64,000 bases of DNA. Origin: Zopfochytrium polystomum. Taxonomy: Eukaryota; Chytridiomycota; Chytridiomycetes; Chytridiales; Chytridiaceae. The translations under genes were made by a program, and so were the position numbers. Positions 24,125 to 37,100 of this stretch are shown in pieces; the first letter of the stretch is position 1, and each line of letters opens with the position of its first letter. The stretch spans positions 682,001-746,000 of the forward strand of contig JAIVFJ010000001.1 in NCBI GenBank assembly GCA_025765615.1, given 5' to 3'. The notes under the pieces are model-generated. The model did no database searches. It was not told the origin of the DNA and saw only the letters and a list, made by a program, of their open reading frames with translations.

Positions 24125-24371
24125 GTGGTGGAGGCGCAGCGGAGGCGGTTGAGGGCGTGGTGGAGGCAGGAAGGCGCGAAGGCGGCGGCGGATGACCTCT
24201 GGTGGCGAAAGTCTCAATTTGGCAACCTCCGAAAACGGACTGCTGCGACGCAAGAAACTGCACAGTATCAGCAGCGTGACTGCAATGCAACAGCCATGCA
24301 ATCACGTCACAACTCTGTTGTAACTGCACCACCAAAGCGACATGGAAACCAAGGTTCAAGGGAGATTGCTG
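24125..24371 (-). repeat. right terminal inverted repeat of the transposon
   Basis: Reverse-complement partner of the left TIR, ending GATTGCTG immediately before the flanking TA. It serves as leader of the transposase gene. Confidence 0.9.
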
Positions 24372-25286
24372 TAATGTTTTAGACCCGACTTTAGGCATGT
24401 GCCCTTCAATCAATACTCATTATGACCAAGTACAACGCCCACCAACAATTATTAAACGAACTGATGAGAAAAACTTCAAAAAGGAAGGGAAAAAAATCAT
24501 TACACCAATACCCAGCACGATGCGTCCTGACCCGGTGGGTCTTGTTAGGACGACTTGAAGTTGTGGTGTGGAAGATGTACATGGTGAAGGGCGCGACAAT
24601 AGGATCAAGAAAATCTTTCACATGTGAACATTTTTTGGTTGGACTGGGCAAAGTAAAAAAAACCCCCGCTGGCCAAGGAGGTAAAAAGTGCAGCACTGGT
24701 ATGATGAAGTTGACACCCATGCGGGCGCACGGCCACAAACACACCACAAGCGCTACCGCCGCTGCCACTTCCACCCCCCCACCACCACTACCTGCCCCAG
24801 AGAAGAAGAGGTGCAAGCGTCGTCGGCAACCACACACACACACACACACACACACACGATCACGGCCACCACCGCCGGCCAGAACTGTGGCGGCCTCTGT
24901 GTGGCCCCCAGTCATGGGCGGAAGCGGTGAGGGGGTTACGGAGCGAAAGAAGGCGCGCGATGACGCGATCTTGCCGCCGGAGGACGATTTCGGCTTTCCG
25001 GAGTTCAGGCCGATGCCGATGTTGACCTCCTCGTCATGGCGGTAGTGGTGAGATCGCGAGTATGTTGAAGCAGCCGTAACCCGAGGCGTGGCACGGAGAA
25101 TCACACTCACCGACCACTGCCATTGTCCAGTCCAGTGTGGCGGCTTGCTCAACAGAAGTACACTTGGTGGGGTCGGTTGCCTTCTTTGGCTGTTTTACAC
25201 AGAGGAGTTGCCGCGACAACATGCCACAACGCGAGCCTCCATCCTCCAACGCTTGCGCAGCCGCCGCGCCTTGAAGTTTCCCTTGA

Positions 25287-25326
<40 letters not shown>

Positions 25327-25493
25327 GAATTCGAATCACGTCACAGTAAATAAAAGTTTACCACCTAAAACGTTTGGCGCAAAGCGAACAGAACCGGCAC
25401 GTGATTGATGATCAATTCACATAAATAATACATACAGAAAACCAAAGAAACATACAAACCAAAAAACGAAAAACGAAAAAAGGAAAAAGAAAT
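24372..25493. other. stretch of uncertain coding content with CA and GA microsatellites
   Basis: Both strands carry long but compositionally poor ORFs. The best gene-like piece is on minus near 25222-25120 (MLSRQLLCVKQPKKATDPT), ending at a GTGAGT donor, but I could not chain a second exon. Microsatellites: (CA)n at about 24832-24857 and (GA)n at about 25289-25322. Confidence 0.4.
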
Positions 25494-25764
25494 ATGGGCC
25501 ACGAAGAATCAGCCGAGCGTCGGCTGAAAGCCGTTCTGCGCCACGCGGGAGCTTTGTCTGCGGACGAGACCAGCGACCCCGATGACGCCAGCGATCGCGA
25601 GCTGCCCGACCACGGCGACAACGTGATCTTGGAGGACGGCTCGGAGAACGCCGCGGCCGCCCCCGTCGCCGCCGTAACGGCCGCACCGCGCAAACCGCCC
25701 GCCAACCGTCACCAGCTTGCTCAGCGAAGGCGCCGCGCTCATCGAGCCATCTCTTTGCAGCTAA
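25494..25764 (+). CDS. possible 5' exon upstream of VWA8
   Basis: An ATG-led frame (MGHEESAERRLKAVLRHAG) rich in Ala, Asp and Pro lies directly upstream of the first recognisable VWA8 exon. No donor/acceptor pair joins them in phase, so it could be the start of VWA8, a separate short gene or chance. Confidence 0.3.
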
Positions 25765-28700
25765 CGGACGCCTCTCAGAACGGTGCGGACCGGCCCCACA
25801 CCTTTCATTGTCTGTTGCACCAGGACTAACTTCCCACCCACACATGACTTCGCTTCAAATGTGTTCGGCTTCGATTGGACACGCATAGACTCTCTGATCC
25901 TAACGATCGGCGGTGTTTCCGTCGCTGTCGGCAACCCCGCTTTTTTGGAAAACGTTCCTGCCATCTCTGGACCTTTCTTCGACGAATCTCAGGTGCGGCG
26001 GTGCCGTATTGCTCTTGTCGTTTGGTTCTGAACTAGTGTATTTGTGCTGCCTTTCTCACGAGCACAGGAGGTTTTAAGACACTATCGCTGGATGCTGCAA
26101 AAGGATACGATGGGCCAGGACATTTTCTTCATTGGACCACCCGGTAACCTGAAACGAAAGCTCGTCCTGCGCTACGCCCAACTCGCGCAGCGCGAAGTGG
26201 AGTACGTGGCTCTTTCGAAAGATCTCACGGACGGCGACCTTAAGCAGCGGCGTGAAATTAAGGACGGTTCTGCCTTCTACACCGATCAGGCTTGCGTTCG
26301 CGCAGCGATTCACGGTCGTATTCTCATTCTGGACGGCGTCGAAAAGGCGGAAAGAAACGTTCTCCCGATTTTGAACAACCTTCTTGAGAATCGCGAAATG
26401 TCGTTGGATGATGGAAGATTTCTGGTGCACCCTTCGCGTTATGATAAACTGGCCGCGACGCATTCGCCCAAGGAAATGAAAAAGTGGAAGCTTGTGCGTG
26501 CTTCGGACAAGTTTATTGTTATCGCCCTGGGTCTCCCGGTCCCGGTGAGTTGAAAGACCGAGCAAATAACCTTTGCCCATCCCGAAACTAAGCCCTGTGG
26601 TTCTGTCCAGAAATACGAAGGCCACCCACTTGACCCACCTCTTCGCAGCAGATTTCAAGCTCGAAACATCAACGTTCCAAGCTTCCTGTCTCAAATGCAG
26701 CACTTTATCAGACTTTGCCCAAACGTTCCGCAAAAGACGATCGAGCGACTCGTGAGTGTCGGAATGGTTCTTCGAGCTGAGTCAAATCCCGTCGCCGCGG
26801 TGTCGATTCCCGAGTTTCCAACAAATATGGATGCCGCCATTGCGACTCTGCGCAATTTCCCGGAGATTAATTTGAGAGCTTTGTTGGATTGTGTCTTCCC
26901 GTTTCCCCTCTTATCTTTCGTCGAAGATGAACAGCGGTCCGTCATTGACGCCGCGTACCAGCGTTTCTACATTAGAGGCCCTGAAATCAGGACCGGCTCC
27001 ACCTCCGCAGCCTTCCAACAGGCAGATATCGGTTATCGACTTAAAGTAGTTAATCCATCGAAGGAACCTTTCGTAGCTCCTGTCGAGTTTGATGTTACTA
27101 ATGGACCGGACATTGTTGGAAAACGAACTATCAAGGTGCCAGCCGGCAATCTCGGGCCCTCCGCCGCGGAATTTTTTGTTCAGACCGAGTATCACTCTGC
27201 CCTCATCGCTACCATGCTCGTTTGCCATGTCTCCACCGACATTTGCATCATTGGCGAAAAGGGCGCCGGCAAGTCGGCACTGCTGCGTGCATTTACGCGG
27301 CTGCTTGGCTACACAGTAGAATTCATTCCACTTTACAAGGACATGTCGGCGCGGGATTTGCTTCAGCGCCGTAGCACCAACAGTTTCGGTGACACGATTT
27401 GGGAGCACTCTCCCCTTGTCAAAGGCGCTCTCGCGGGAAGTGTTGTTGTGCTGGACCAGATTGAGGTCCTGTCGTTCGGGGCTCTCGCATCCCTCCAGCG
27501 ACTGATTTCGGAGCGCGCCGCCACTCTGCCGGATGGCACGCAGTTACTTCCGCAGGACCGATATGTGGAGCTGTCAAAGCTGCCTGGCTATTCCCAGGAG
27601 GTACTGACCGCGCGCAAGGTCTACCCAGTGCATCCATCTTTCAGAGTGATTGCGATCGCCAGGCCCACCTCATCCGTCAGCCCCCGAGGAACCTGGTTGA
27701 ACCCAGAGATCACTAGCATGTTCATGTTTGTGCCCATGCGGCCGTTGGCGTACACTGAGGAGATGGAGGTCATACAGACCGTCTGCCCTGGAGTCGATGA
27801 GGTCCAGTTGAAAAAACTCCTCACTTTCGCGAACTTGCTTCGAACCTTGCAGGACGACACTGCAAAGTCGTTGGCGTCTGCTCTGTCCACAAGGTTGAAA
27901 CCGAATCTGGCGTTTGCGGGCAACTTCAGCTTGGCGATCTAACCTCCATATTTCAGACAACTTATTCGTATCGCGAGGCGGCTGGCTTTGTACCCAAATG
28001 ACAGTTTGCACGATGCTATATTCAAAGCAGCGCTCGGGCGATTCCTTCCCTCACTCGCCAAACGAATGCTTGAAAGTCTTCTCGCTCAGAACGAATTCCC
28101 CAACGAAAACAAACTGGCAGATGTTGACTTGAAGGCGCGTGCCTCAATGACCCCTGGTGCTCCATGCTAACACCCTTTTCAGTACGAAGTTGTTCGGAAC
28201 AGTGAAGGAGTTGAAGTTCTCCGTATTGGAGAAGGTAGTTTCACCGCTCAGCCTAGATTATCTTACTAAATCCTTCATTTATAGTTTCACACCCCGTCGC
28301 AACTGATACCAATCCTCTGCTCATCCCCGACATTGTGTACCACGACAATGTCAAGCAAACTGAAATCCTCCGCGAAATGCTGAAGGACTACACTTTGGGC
28401 GAGCACCTTCTCTTGATTGGCAACCAAGGAGTCGGCAAAAACAAATTGACCGACCGCTTCCTTCAACTATTAAAGCTGCCGCGAGAATACATTCAACTTC
28501 ACCGAGACACGACGGTGCAGAGCTTAACCTCAACGCCCACGATTGTTGGCGGGGTTCTAGTTTACGAGGACTCGCCCCTCGTGAGGGCAGTGAAGGAGGG
28601 CTATGTCCTCGTCGTCGACGAAGCGGACAAAGCGCCAACGCACGTCACATCTGTCCTTAAGAGCTTGGTCGAGGATGGAGAAATGGTTTTAAGTGATGGT

Positions 28701-31700
28701 AGACGGATTCTTTCAAGGCCCGTCAAAGGTCAAGGTGAGTTAAACGATTCGGGTCCATGGAGCCAATAATGGCTAACGAGCCTTATAGAAAACTATATTC
28801 TAATTCACAAGTCCTTCCGGATGATCGTTCTCGCCAACCGACCTGGTACGAGAGAACTATTGAGCTTTTACATTTTTATTCACCATTCAAACACCATGCA
28901 GGATTCCCCTTCCTGGGAAATGACTTCTACCGAGAAATTGGTGAGCGCCTAGAACTGAAGTGTTGTCGCTTGCTGCCCAGTTGGATTTATTTTCGTTCTC
29001 GGAATACAGGGGATGTTTTTGCGACGCACTGTGTTGACAACCCAGACTCCGCCTCCGAAATTCAGCTTCTCAAGAAGTACGCCCCGTCAGTTGCAGAGGA
29101 CCTTCTTATCAAACTATCCAATGCCTTCACGGATCTCCGCCGACTCGTCGACGAAGGGCTTCTAAACTACCCGTACTCCACCCGCGAGCTTGTCTCGGTG
29201 GTCAAACACCTCGAAGCATATCCCGGCGAAGGCCTCTCCCGCGCCCTCGGCAACGTCTTCGACTTTGACTCGTACGAGTCGGACGTGCGAGAACTGCTGC
29301 TGGAGATTCTTGCGAAGCATGGAATTCCGACCGGCTTGGAATCGGACTTTAAGGTCGGACTAGGCGAAACGTGGGAGCTGCCCAACGCCCTATCACTGGA
29401 GGTTTGGAATCGGAAGCCGGTTCTGAAGAGAGATGCCGTGAAGTGCGTTGTGGACAGGATGCAATTGCATACCCGGGTGAGGACTTAAAGTCAGTTACAT
29501 TCTTCCCATTTGTTGACCAATAATGTGCAGGGCGGTTGGCCGTTTGCCTTCGGCCAAAACAAGTCGGATTTGGAAAGAGTACAAGGTAAGACTGTTACTT
29601 GTTTATCATTGCTGATTGCTAACACTTTCATAGGCCGCACTCTTGTCTTTTCAGAGCTGGTCTACTCCTTCAGATTACCGGCAAAGGGCGAGGGCATTGA
29701 CATTTTATGCTCCCGCTTTAAGCCCGCTCTGACGTATGCTTTATCGTCAAATCCGATCACCCTTCATGTCATTGACCAGCGGCACTTGCAGTCGACACCA
29801 GTCGACTTGTATGAGTACTTCCCTCTGCAGACTCGAGGTATTTGCTCCAGCAAGCCCACCACGGCTTAAATCAGTAAACCTTTTCCACAGGACCACCTGG
29901 CATTGAGCTTTTTGAGATTTCGCAGGGAAAAATCGGCCTCCACAACCCCCAAGATCGCATGCTTTTGATTCTCAACTTCCAACTCCAAACGATCTCCTCG
30001 ATTTCCGTAAGCTTTGTAGAAAAGTTGAAGACGCGTTGGCTAATTATCATTATTACGAAACAGCTTCCCAGCTTCGACCCAAAACTTCCATCTGTTGCCA
30101 ACCTGGCCTACGCCCATCTTGGCGTCATTGGTTTGTAAAGTTTCCAGGCCGTGTCAAAACTAATGTGAATCACATTGTACAACAGTTTTCCATCAGCCAG
30201 AGTGTCACAGTGTTCTCTTTGTCGACCTCAACTCTCCATTCGTTCACTCGGTCACAGTCCCAGTGAAAAGTTCGTCACCGAAGACGGCCGTTTGGCAAAC
30301 TAATCTAACAGCTTCTGCCAGTTTCATCCCTCCATGCAACGGACGTCGAAAAATCGCCTCTTGACCTTTGGATCATTCAAGAAATTGATAATGTGAAAGG
30401 ATTGTGCCGAAACTACCTCTTGTCGAAAGAGTCCAAGGATGATGTGTACGTTTTCAATAAGCTGATTGGTGTTGTCGCCTTCACTTAATGGCTCGCTTTC
30501 CGCAATCTCATTTCTCGTTGCAGTGCTCCGTCCCTATGGGAGCCGCTGGTCGTGTCGACATCGCACCTTCCATCCCCAGTCCGAATCTCCAGCATTTCTC
30601 CCCTTACTTCTGATACGTATGACTTCCCCAAACCATCGAAGCCTCTTTCCTTGTACCCGAATCCCTCGCTGCACACCTATGGCGCCTACGCGTACGGTCT
30701 GCCCGAAAGCCTCATGAACAGCACCTGGCCGGGCGTCGAAGTCCTGCACTGGCCGCGCCCGGCCGACGACCGTGCGGGAGACAACGGGTTCTTGAACCTG
30801 ACCACCGCTAGCAGGCTGCTGAGAGTGACCAAGCAGATCGCGACCGTCGTCCCCGCCGATAACGGCAAGTCGGAGGGATGGCTGGAGGTGGTGGATCCGA
30901 ACAAGAAGACGATGAGGAGGTTGGTGGTGCCGCTGGCGATCCCTGTTTCAGCGGTTGCGAAGAAGTAAGTTTATGAATGGCTCCTCTCGGTGAGGTTTTT
31001 GTTGCATTTTGAATTAAAGCGTCAAATCGCTGGATATGTTCAGAGACTATAGGTTTAACGGAAAAGTTGGCACACCTCGCCCTGTGGTTGCGATGTCGGA
31101 ACTCCCGGACGGCAATCTGGTCACCCTAGACTTGAGCGGTGTGTTCTTAACAACGTTTTGTGCCTCAAATTGTTGCCACTGACATTCGCTCCCTCTTCAG
31201 GTACCGTCCGTGTCTGGCAGGTAGCGACGTCGGCGATCGAAACCGATGTGAAAGAATGGAAACGCCTCGTTGGGACGCTCGACGCCGAAACGCTGTCCAT
31301 CGTTTACGGCGGCGAAGGGAAGCCCCCCCTGAACTTCGCGGTCCGCGGTGCTGAAGTAGGTGAAGGCGAGAAAGGAAACGGAACGGGCAAAGGATTTGGA
31401 AGCGGCGAAGGTGAGGGCGAAGGTGAAGGCGAAGGCAACGGGACAGGTAACGGTCAGGGAGACGGCGGCGGCACCGGCGGTGGTGGTGGGGCCAGCGGAG
31501 GTGGCGGAGGAGGCGAGAGCACCGGCTCGTCGCAGCCCCCCGGTGGTGATGGCCGCAAAGAGGGGACTGTGGACCTCAACACCTTTAATCTTGTAAGTGT
31601 TCCTTGTGCGCGTGATCGTTCAATGGGTTCCTGAACTCCGCAATCTCCATGCCTTTTTGCCTTCCGCGAAACCAGCGCACGATCAACGACGTTCCGAAGG

Positions 31701-33056
31701 AAGTTTCAGATGCGCAGCGCGAAATGCATAGCATGGCCATGAAGAAGCGGCTGGATCAACTCGAAATGTCTCAACGTGAGATGGAGGTAAAGTTAAGGCG
31801 AAGTCGAGTTGCTTGATCGCTATGTAACCATTCCTCGCTCACTTCGTTACTTCTCTCGGCTGCGCTCTTCGTAGGCGTACACGAAGTATTACGCCAACGT
31901 CCAACGAGAAATCCGCGAGCTTCGCGTTGTCTTGGAGGCCACCGAGGCCAAAAACAAGGAACGAATCTGGCTGAGGAATCAGACGACAGGAGATGTTGAC
32001 GACACTCGCCTGTAAGTACGCGGCTTGAATCAAACTTTGGCTTCAAAGAGACGACCCGTGCGTTTATAATTGTTTACATTCACCAATTCGAATAGCATCG
32101 AAGGGGTCACTGGCGAAAAAGCGGTTTACAAGCGCCGCGGCGACAACGACAACGATCCGAGCTTCCAGCAAAAACCAAAGAAAATGCACTTTGTTTTCGA
32201 TCTCAGCGCCAGTATGATGCGTTTCAACGGTTACGACTCTCGTCTGGATCGCAGCTTGGAGTGCGCTCTCTGTACGATATTCGTGGATAAATTTGACTTT
32301 CAGATCATCTTGGTTTACTAAAATGCCATATTGGTTACTCCCCTTCTCACAAAGTGATTATGGAAGCGTTCAAAAGCTTTGAGCACAAGTTCAAATACCG
32401 GATATCGGGCCATTCGGTTAGTTTACGGTTACCTTTCTTTCTTGTCCCTCGTTCTTACCAGCACAAATTACAAAGGGTGACGGTGCCGACATTGAGTTCG
32501 TTACGGAAGGGAAATATCCAAAGAATGAGAAGGACATGTTCCAAGTTCTTGCGAAGATGCACTCCCACGCGCAGTACTGCCTGAGCGGAGGTAATTTTTT
32601 GTTGCGAACCCGATGAATTCTGTTCTGACCCAAACAAACAAGACAACACTCTCGCTGCCACTTCGCTGGCAGTAAAGAATATTGTCAAGGAGGAGGCGGA
32701 CGACTACTTTGTCGTCATTCTCTCAGACGCAAACATCACCCAGTACAATCTTAATCCGGCTGCCCTTGCCAAAGGTTAGCGGGGATATGATCGTATGAAG
32801 AGTCCCCGACTAACGTTTCTTCCTTTAAAGAGTTGAAGAGCAACGAGAAAGTCAATGCATTTATGGTGTTTATTGGATCGCTTCAAGACCAAGCGGATCA
32901 GTGAGTTGTTTCCGTTCATTGAAGAGGCAATTATCTTACTTTCGCGCAAGACTGGTAAAAGCCATGCCTGGGAGTGCGTATGCATGCCTGGACACCAAGG
33001 AACTTCCCAAGATTCTCAAGACCATTTTTATGAACTCAATGTTGAAAGGCCTCTGA
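25765..33056 (+). CDS. VWA8: VWA8-like AAA+ ATPase with von Willebrand factor A domain
   Basis: I traced 26 in-phase exons, including 26068-26544, 26611-27893, 28285-28734, 29010-29476, 30524-30964, 31201-31592, 32096-32271 and 32951-33056; all introns are 50-120 nt. The product is about 1,902 residues, the size of animal VWA8. AAA modules in order: GPPGNLKRK (degenerate Walker A); GEKGAGKSALLRAF with VVVLDQIE; and GNQGVGKNKLTDRFLQLL with LVVDEADKAP. Long alpha/beta linkers follow, then a Gly/Glu-rich spacer and the VWA domain with its metal site FDLSASMMRF (DxSxS) and ILSDANIT. VWA8 is a dynein-related, mitochondria-associated ATPase in animals. The 5' end and start codon are unresolved. Confidence 0.92.
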
Positions 33057-33152
33057 ATCTCTGGAATAATAAGATTGGGTGGAGCGGCTCGGGAGAAACA
33101 AACGAAAGGAATGGGAAACGCATAATTAAGTTATCGAAGCGAGAACGGAGGC

Positions 33153-34045
33153 TCATGGCTTCATTTGCTTCAGTAGTAGCTCGATTCTCTTTCTCCCGTT
33201 TTCCAAACGCTCTGTCGGGGCCGCAGACGACCCAGCGGAGGGAGAGCGGGGACGTCTGAAGGTGGTCCCCCAGTTCCAGTCACCGCGCTCCTCGAAACCG
33301 GCCCAAAACTGCTGCTCGGCCTCGACCAGCCCTTCGGTCGACGGCAACGCGGGCGTCGCCGGTGCCACACTGATCAGTCCCGGCTCGCGATCGGAAACAG
33401 CCACGTGCCCGTGGGGTTGTTGCCACGATTCCCGCAGAAACTCGTCCGCTAGGACTTGCGCGGACGTTTGCGCAAGGTCTTGCGGTGCGGAGGGCGGCGC
33501 GGCCGTTGGCACGCGGGGTGCCAGCGCACCGTACTGGAACTGTTGCTGGTGCTGTTCTCGTTGCTGGCGTTGAACCCGCCGGTGGGTGAACGCCTCGTTG
33601 CTCCATTGGCTGCTGTAAGTTTCTGGTTCGTTGAGGTGTGCGAGGAGAGAGGATGCGCCTAGCGGGGAAGGGCGGTTTGCGGCGAGGTGCTCGTCGATGG
33701 GGTTCTGGATGGAAGAGTCGGGCGGAGACGTGGAGGCCCAGGAGTCGGTTGCCGATGACGATGAGGACGGCGCGCCTGGGTGCAGCCAGATGTGGGCGGC
33801 GAGCTTGTCGGCGGCCGTTGCCGTGAACGTGGGATCGCAGACGGGCATGGCTGGCGCTTGTTCAACGGTTCCCGATCGTTGGACAAGGTCGGTACAAGGG
33901 TTTGATGAGGGCGTAGTGGAGGTCGAACGCTTGCGAAACCACCAGGGGTTGTCGGGGTTGGCCCTCCCGCGGTCAGCGAAAGGGAACCTTTTTGAGGGAA
34001 GAGAATGAATCGGCGGCGGTCGGGTGGCCACGTGGATGACGTCAT
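33153..34045 (-). CDS. unidentified protein, about 290 residues
   Basis: The main frame runs from about 34031 to the stop at 33153 with no ATG of its own near the start. The ATG at 34045 (MTSSTWPPDRRRFILFPQK) is in a neighbouring frame, so a short intron or an indel separates them. The sequence is Pro/Ser-rich, with a Trp-containing start (NPDNPWWFRKRSTS), a Gln-rich middle and a conserved-looking end (EAEQQFWAGFEERGDWNWG). I recognise no family. It shares a roughly 80-bp divergent promoter with Dicer. Confidence 0.5.
34037..34044. promoter_or_regulatory. CRE-like palindrome TGACGTCA
   Basis: A perfect TGACGTCA inside the longer palindrome ATGACGTCAT. It lies 78 nt upstream of the Dicer ATG and overlaps the start codon of the divergent gene. 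ATF/CREB-type bZIP factors bind this sequence. Function is inferred from sequence only. Confidence 0.4.
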
Positions 34046-34121
34046 GGTGTCTCCTTTATATGTGAAGCAAATATTAATACAGAACAGAATTCAACCAGCC
34101 AAGCGCAACACCCCCCCCGCC

Positions 34122-37100
34122 ATGTCAGCGTCAACGACTGCCGAAGTGCCACGGCCGTACCAGCTGGAGCTGCTGGACGCCGCCGTCGCGAGGAACGTTG
34201 TCGCGTACCTGGACACCGGCAGCGGGAAGACTCTCGTTTCGATCCTTCTTATCCTCCGCTTCGCCAGCCCTCTGCAACCTGCCTCGCAACGCGCCATCCT
34301 CGATTCATTGCGCCGATCCGCCATCGCTGCCTCATCGGCCAACGGAGCGGACCCAACCACTGCAGATCCCACTCCATCCTCTCTTCCACCGCCTTCATCG
34401 ACTTCGTCCACTTCTGTTCCCTCCTCTTCTTTGCCCGAAAACACCCTGCTTGACGACTCGAATGTCAAAACAAATCCCACCGCTTTGAGCCCGTCGGCCG
34501 GGAAAAGCGCTGGAGTCTGTTCTGATGTCGCCGTGGAGGTTGAGGAGCCTGTTGAATGGAGGTCTGGAGCACAATTATTATTATTATTATTCCGCGTTAT
34601 CTGCTGGTCGGATTTTGATGAGTCGCTTCTATTCCGCCGCCCCTATTTCTTCTCCCAGGGAAGGCGAATTCGAACTGATACAGGGCGTTCGGCTGCCAAA
34701 GCAACCGAAAAAGGTTGTCTTTTGTGTCCCGACTATTCCTCTCGTGCATCAGCAAGCAGAAAAAATACGGCAAAACACCGACCTGATTGTCGGAGAGTAT
34801 TCCCGCGATGACAATGCTTCTCTAAGTTACTGGGATGCACTTGGGTGGTACCACGAAGTCTCCCAACGGCAAGTTTTGGTAATTACACCGCAGATATTCC
34901 TCAACATTTTGCGCCACGGGTTTATGAGCCTTCGTGAGCACGTCAGCCTCATTATATTTGACGAATGCCACCATGCGACTCGAAACCATCCATACACTCT
35001 CATCATGCAAGAGTACTACCATTCAATACTGGACCCGCAGTGCAGACCGAAAGTTTTTGGGATGACTGCCTCTCCAATCTACCAGAATGCCAGCACCCGA
35101 GAAGCATCAGTTCAGCGGTTAACCGAACTTCAGGATACGCTGGACTGTTCGGTTATAACAGTGTCTGAGCGGTCCTCCGTGGAGTCATTCGTTTCAAAAG
35201 CGATCGAAACAATTGTTGAATACGATGATGATCTTATGCTGCCGACTGAATATATCAGCACCAGCGGATCCAAATTTCTGAAATACTACCTGGATCAGCT
35301 CGAGCGAATCCGTGACGAATTAAAACTTCAAAGCGACTCGGCTGAACAGTGCGAGGATCTCAACAAAAATATTGACCAAGTCCGGCAGATTCAATTTGAA
35401 CTTGGTTCTTGGTGCGCAGGAAAGCTCGCTATGCGATTTTGCAAAACTCTCACAGGTTTGTCGAAGGGCGCCAAGCGGCAAAAACTCTCAGTGGAGTGGA
35501 AGGTATCCCTTGATTGTGAGTACCTGGTAATCTCTCCTTTCCAGTCCTTATTGTTTTTCTTTTTGGTAGTTGCCCCTCCCACGGTGGAAGAAATGGCCAA
35601 GGAAGACGTTTCCAAAAAAGTTTGGGTCTTGGTCGATCTCATTTCACAGAGAGCCTCGGCAAGGTGCGATGCCGAAGAGTTCAGGGGAATGGTCTTTGTC
35701 GAGAAGCGCATTTCTGCTGTTCTTTTGTTTGAGCTATTTACCGCTGTGGCGCCCTCTTTCTTCCCGGCTATCAAATGCGGCTTCATCACTGGGCATGGCA
35801 CGTCCTCGGGCCAACACGAGAAAATGTCAGCGACGAATCAGAAAAGGGTTCTCGATCGATTTCGTCACGGTTTCGCAAATCTGCTGATGGTCACAAATGT
35901 GGCAGAGGAAGGTATTGACATGTGAGTACTTCATTTATCCCCTCTAAGGCAATACTAAGTAAACCAAAACAAAACTGGTAGCCCTGCTTGTCGCCTTGTG
36001 ATTATTTTCGATCGATTTAGGTCAAATACTGGGTATGTGCAGTCTCGTGGTCGCGCCCGAGATCTGCTTGGTGCTGAGTACATAATCATGATTCGACGAA
36101 ACGATATCTATGCAATTGATGTTGTAACGCAAGCCAAGGTGGCTGAAGTTCTGACTCGCTCCGTTGCGTCAACTTTGACAAATGCTATCCCGGGAGAGAA
36201 AAAGCTTCTTCGCGGCGAGCAGGACAATGCCCTTGTCGACGTTCTCGTTGGTGCCAATGATATTTACCGCACAGACCTTGCGTCTGCAAAAGTTTCTCAT
36301 GCCGAAAGCGTTCTATTTCGATACCTGAAAACCAAACCGACTTATGAGCTTCTAATTGATGGCTCAAGCATACCAGATTTCCGGAAGGCAATAGATTTCT
36401 ACTCAAAGCTTCGAGCAAGTCAAGCGAAAGCGATTGATAACGTTTTGAGTGAGAAAACTGGTGAAACAATCAAACACAAAGAAATCGACGACGTCAAGCT
36501 GCCGTTTGGCTTCGCCTTTGCCGTTGTGCTTCCAAACTTTGAACCGCCTTTTAACAGAATTTGCGGTGCGATCAGATTCACCAGAAAGCTTGCAATGCAG
36601 TCGGCAGCACTCGAGGCTGTTCGGTATTTGCATGCAGCATCAGCGCTCAACGATCATCTGCTTCCAGTTCGCAGGGGAAAGGCCAAGGGCAAAAACTTTT
36701 CCTTCAGAAACACCGTGCGAGATTTCTTGAACAAGTCGAAGCTATCTCAGGCGGAAGTGGGGAAAATCGCAAATGCGTTCTCTGCGGGACTTGTTGACAT
36801 TGACGTGGACGAATCAACGGGAAAAGTTCGGGAGTACGGCTCTGTTTCGTACGGATCGCGCTTTTCAAAGTCACTGCTGGCACAGCCCGTTTTGAACTCT
36901 TCGGACTCCAAAACCACAAAATGGTTCTTCAAACTTATCAAGATCGGGACCGGGCTCGGTGGGATTCGTCTCGCTGACGGTGATCCTGTTTGTCAAGAAA
37001 ATGAGCGCCTCTTTGCGATCCTCACCCCAGTTCTGCTTCCTCCTATACCGTGTTTTCCAATTGTTGTCGACGGTCGAGACGTTCAAGTGATAGTTGGAAA

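Larger units (their letters stand above)
21613..24371. mobile_element. complete Tc1/mariner-IS630-type DNA transposon with two genes
   Basis: The 2,759-bp element is bounded by inverted repeats starting CAGCAATCTCCCTT at both ends. It is flanked by TA on each side (21611-21612 and 24372-24373), the target duplication expected of this superfamily. The TIRs are about 240 bp long and highly similar. The two genes inside converge: an unknown 383-residue protein on plus and a DDE transposase on minus, each starting just inside its TIR. High TIR identity and open reading frames suggest a recent insertion. It sits between the CYTH-bZIP gene and a poorly coding stretch before VWA8. Confidence 0.9.

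Noticed and set aside
24422..25045. 207-codon plus-strand ORF after the transposon
   Set aside because: It contains a CA microsatellite (His-Thr repeats), has no domain, and competes with an equally poor minus-strand ORF; no support for coding.
26074..26733. 219-codon minus-strand ORF
   Set aside because: Shadow of the VWA8 exons on plus, which match the family in detail.
33153..34045. Peroxin (Pex5/Pex20-like) identity for the unknown gene
   Set aside because: An N-terminal Cys and a few Trp/Phe motifs are suggestive, but no proper WxxxF/Y repeats or receptor domain are visible.
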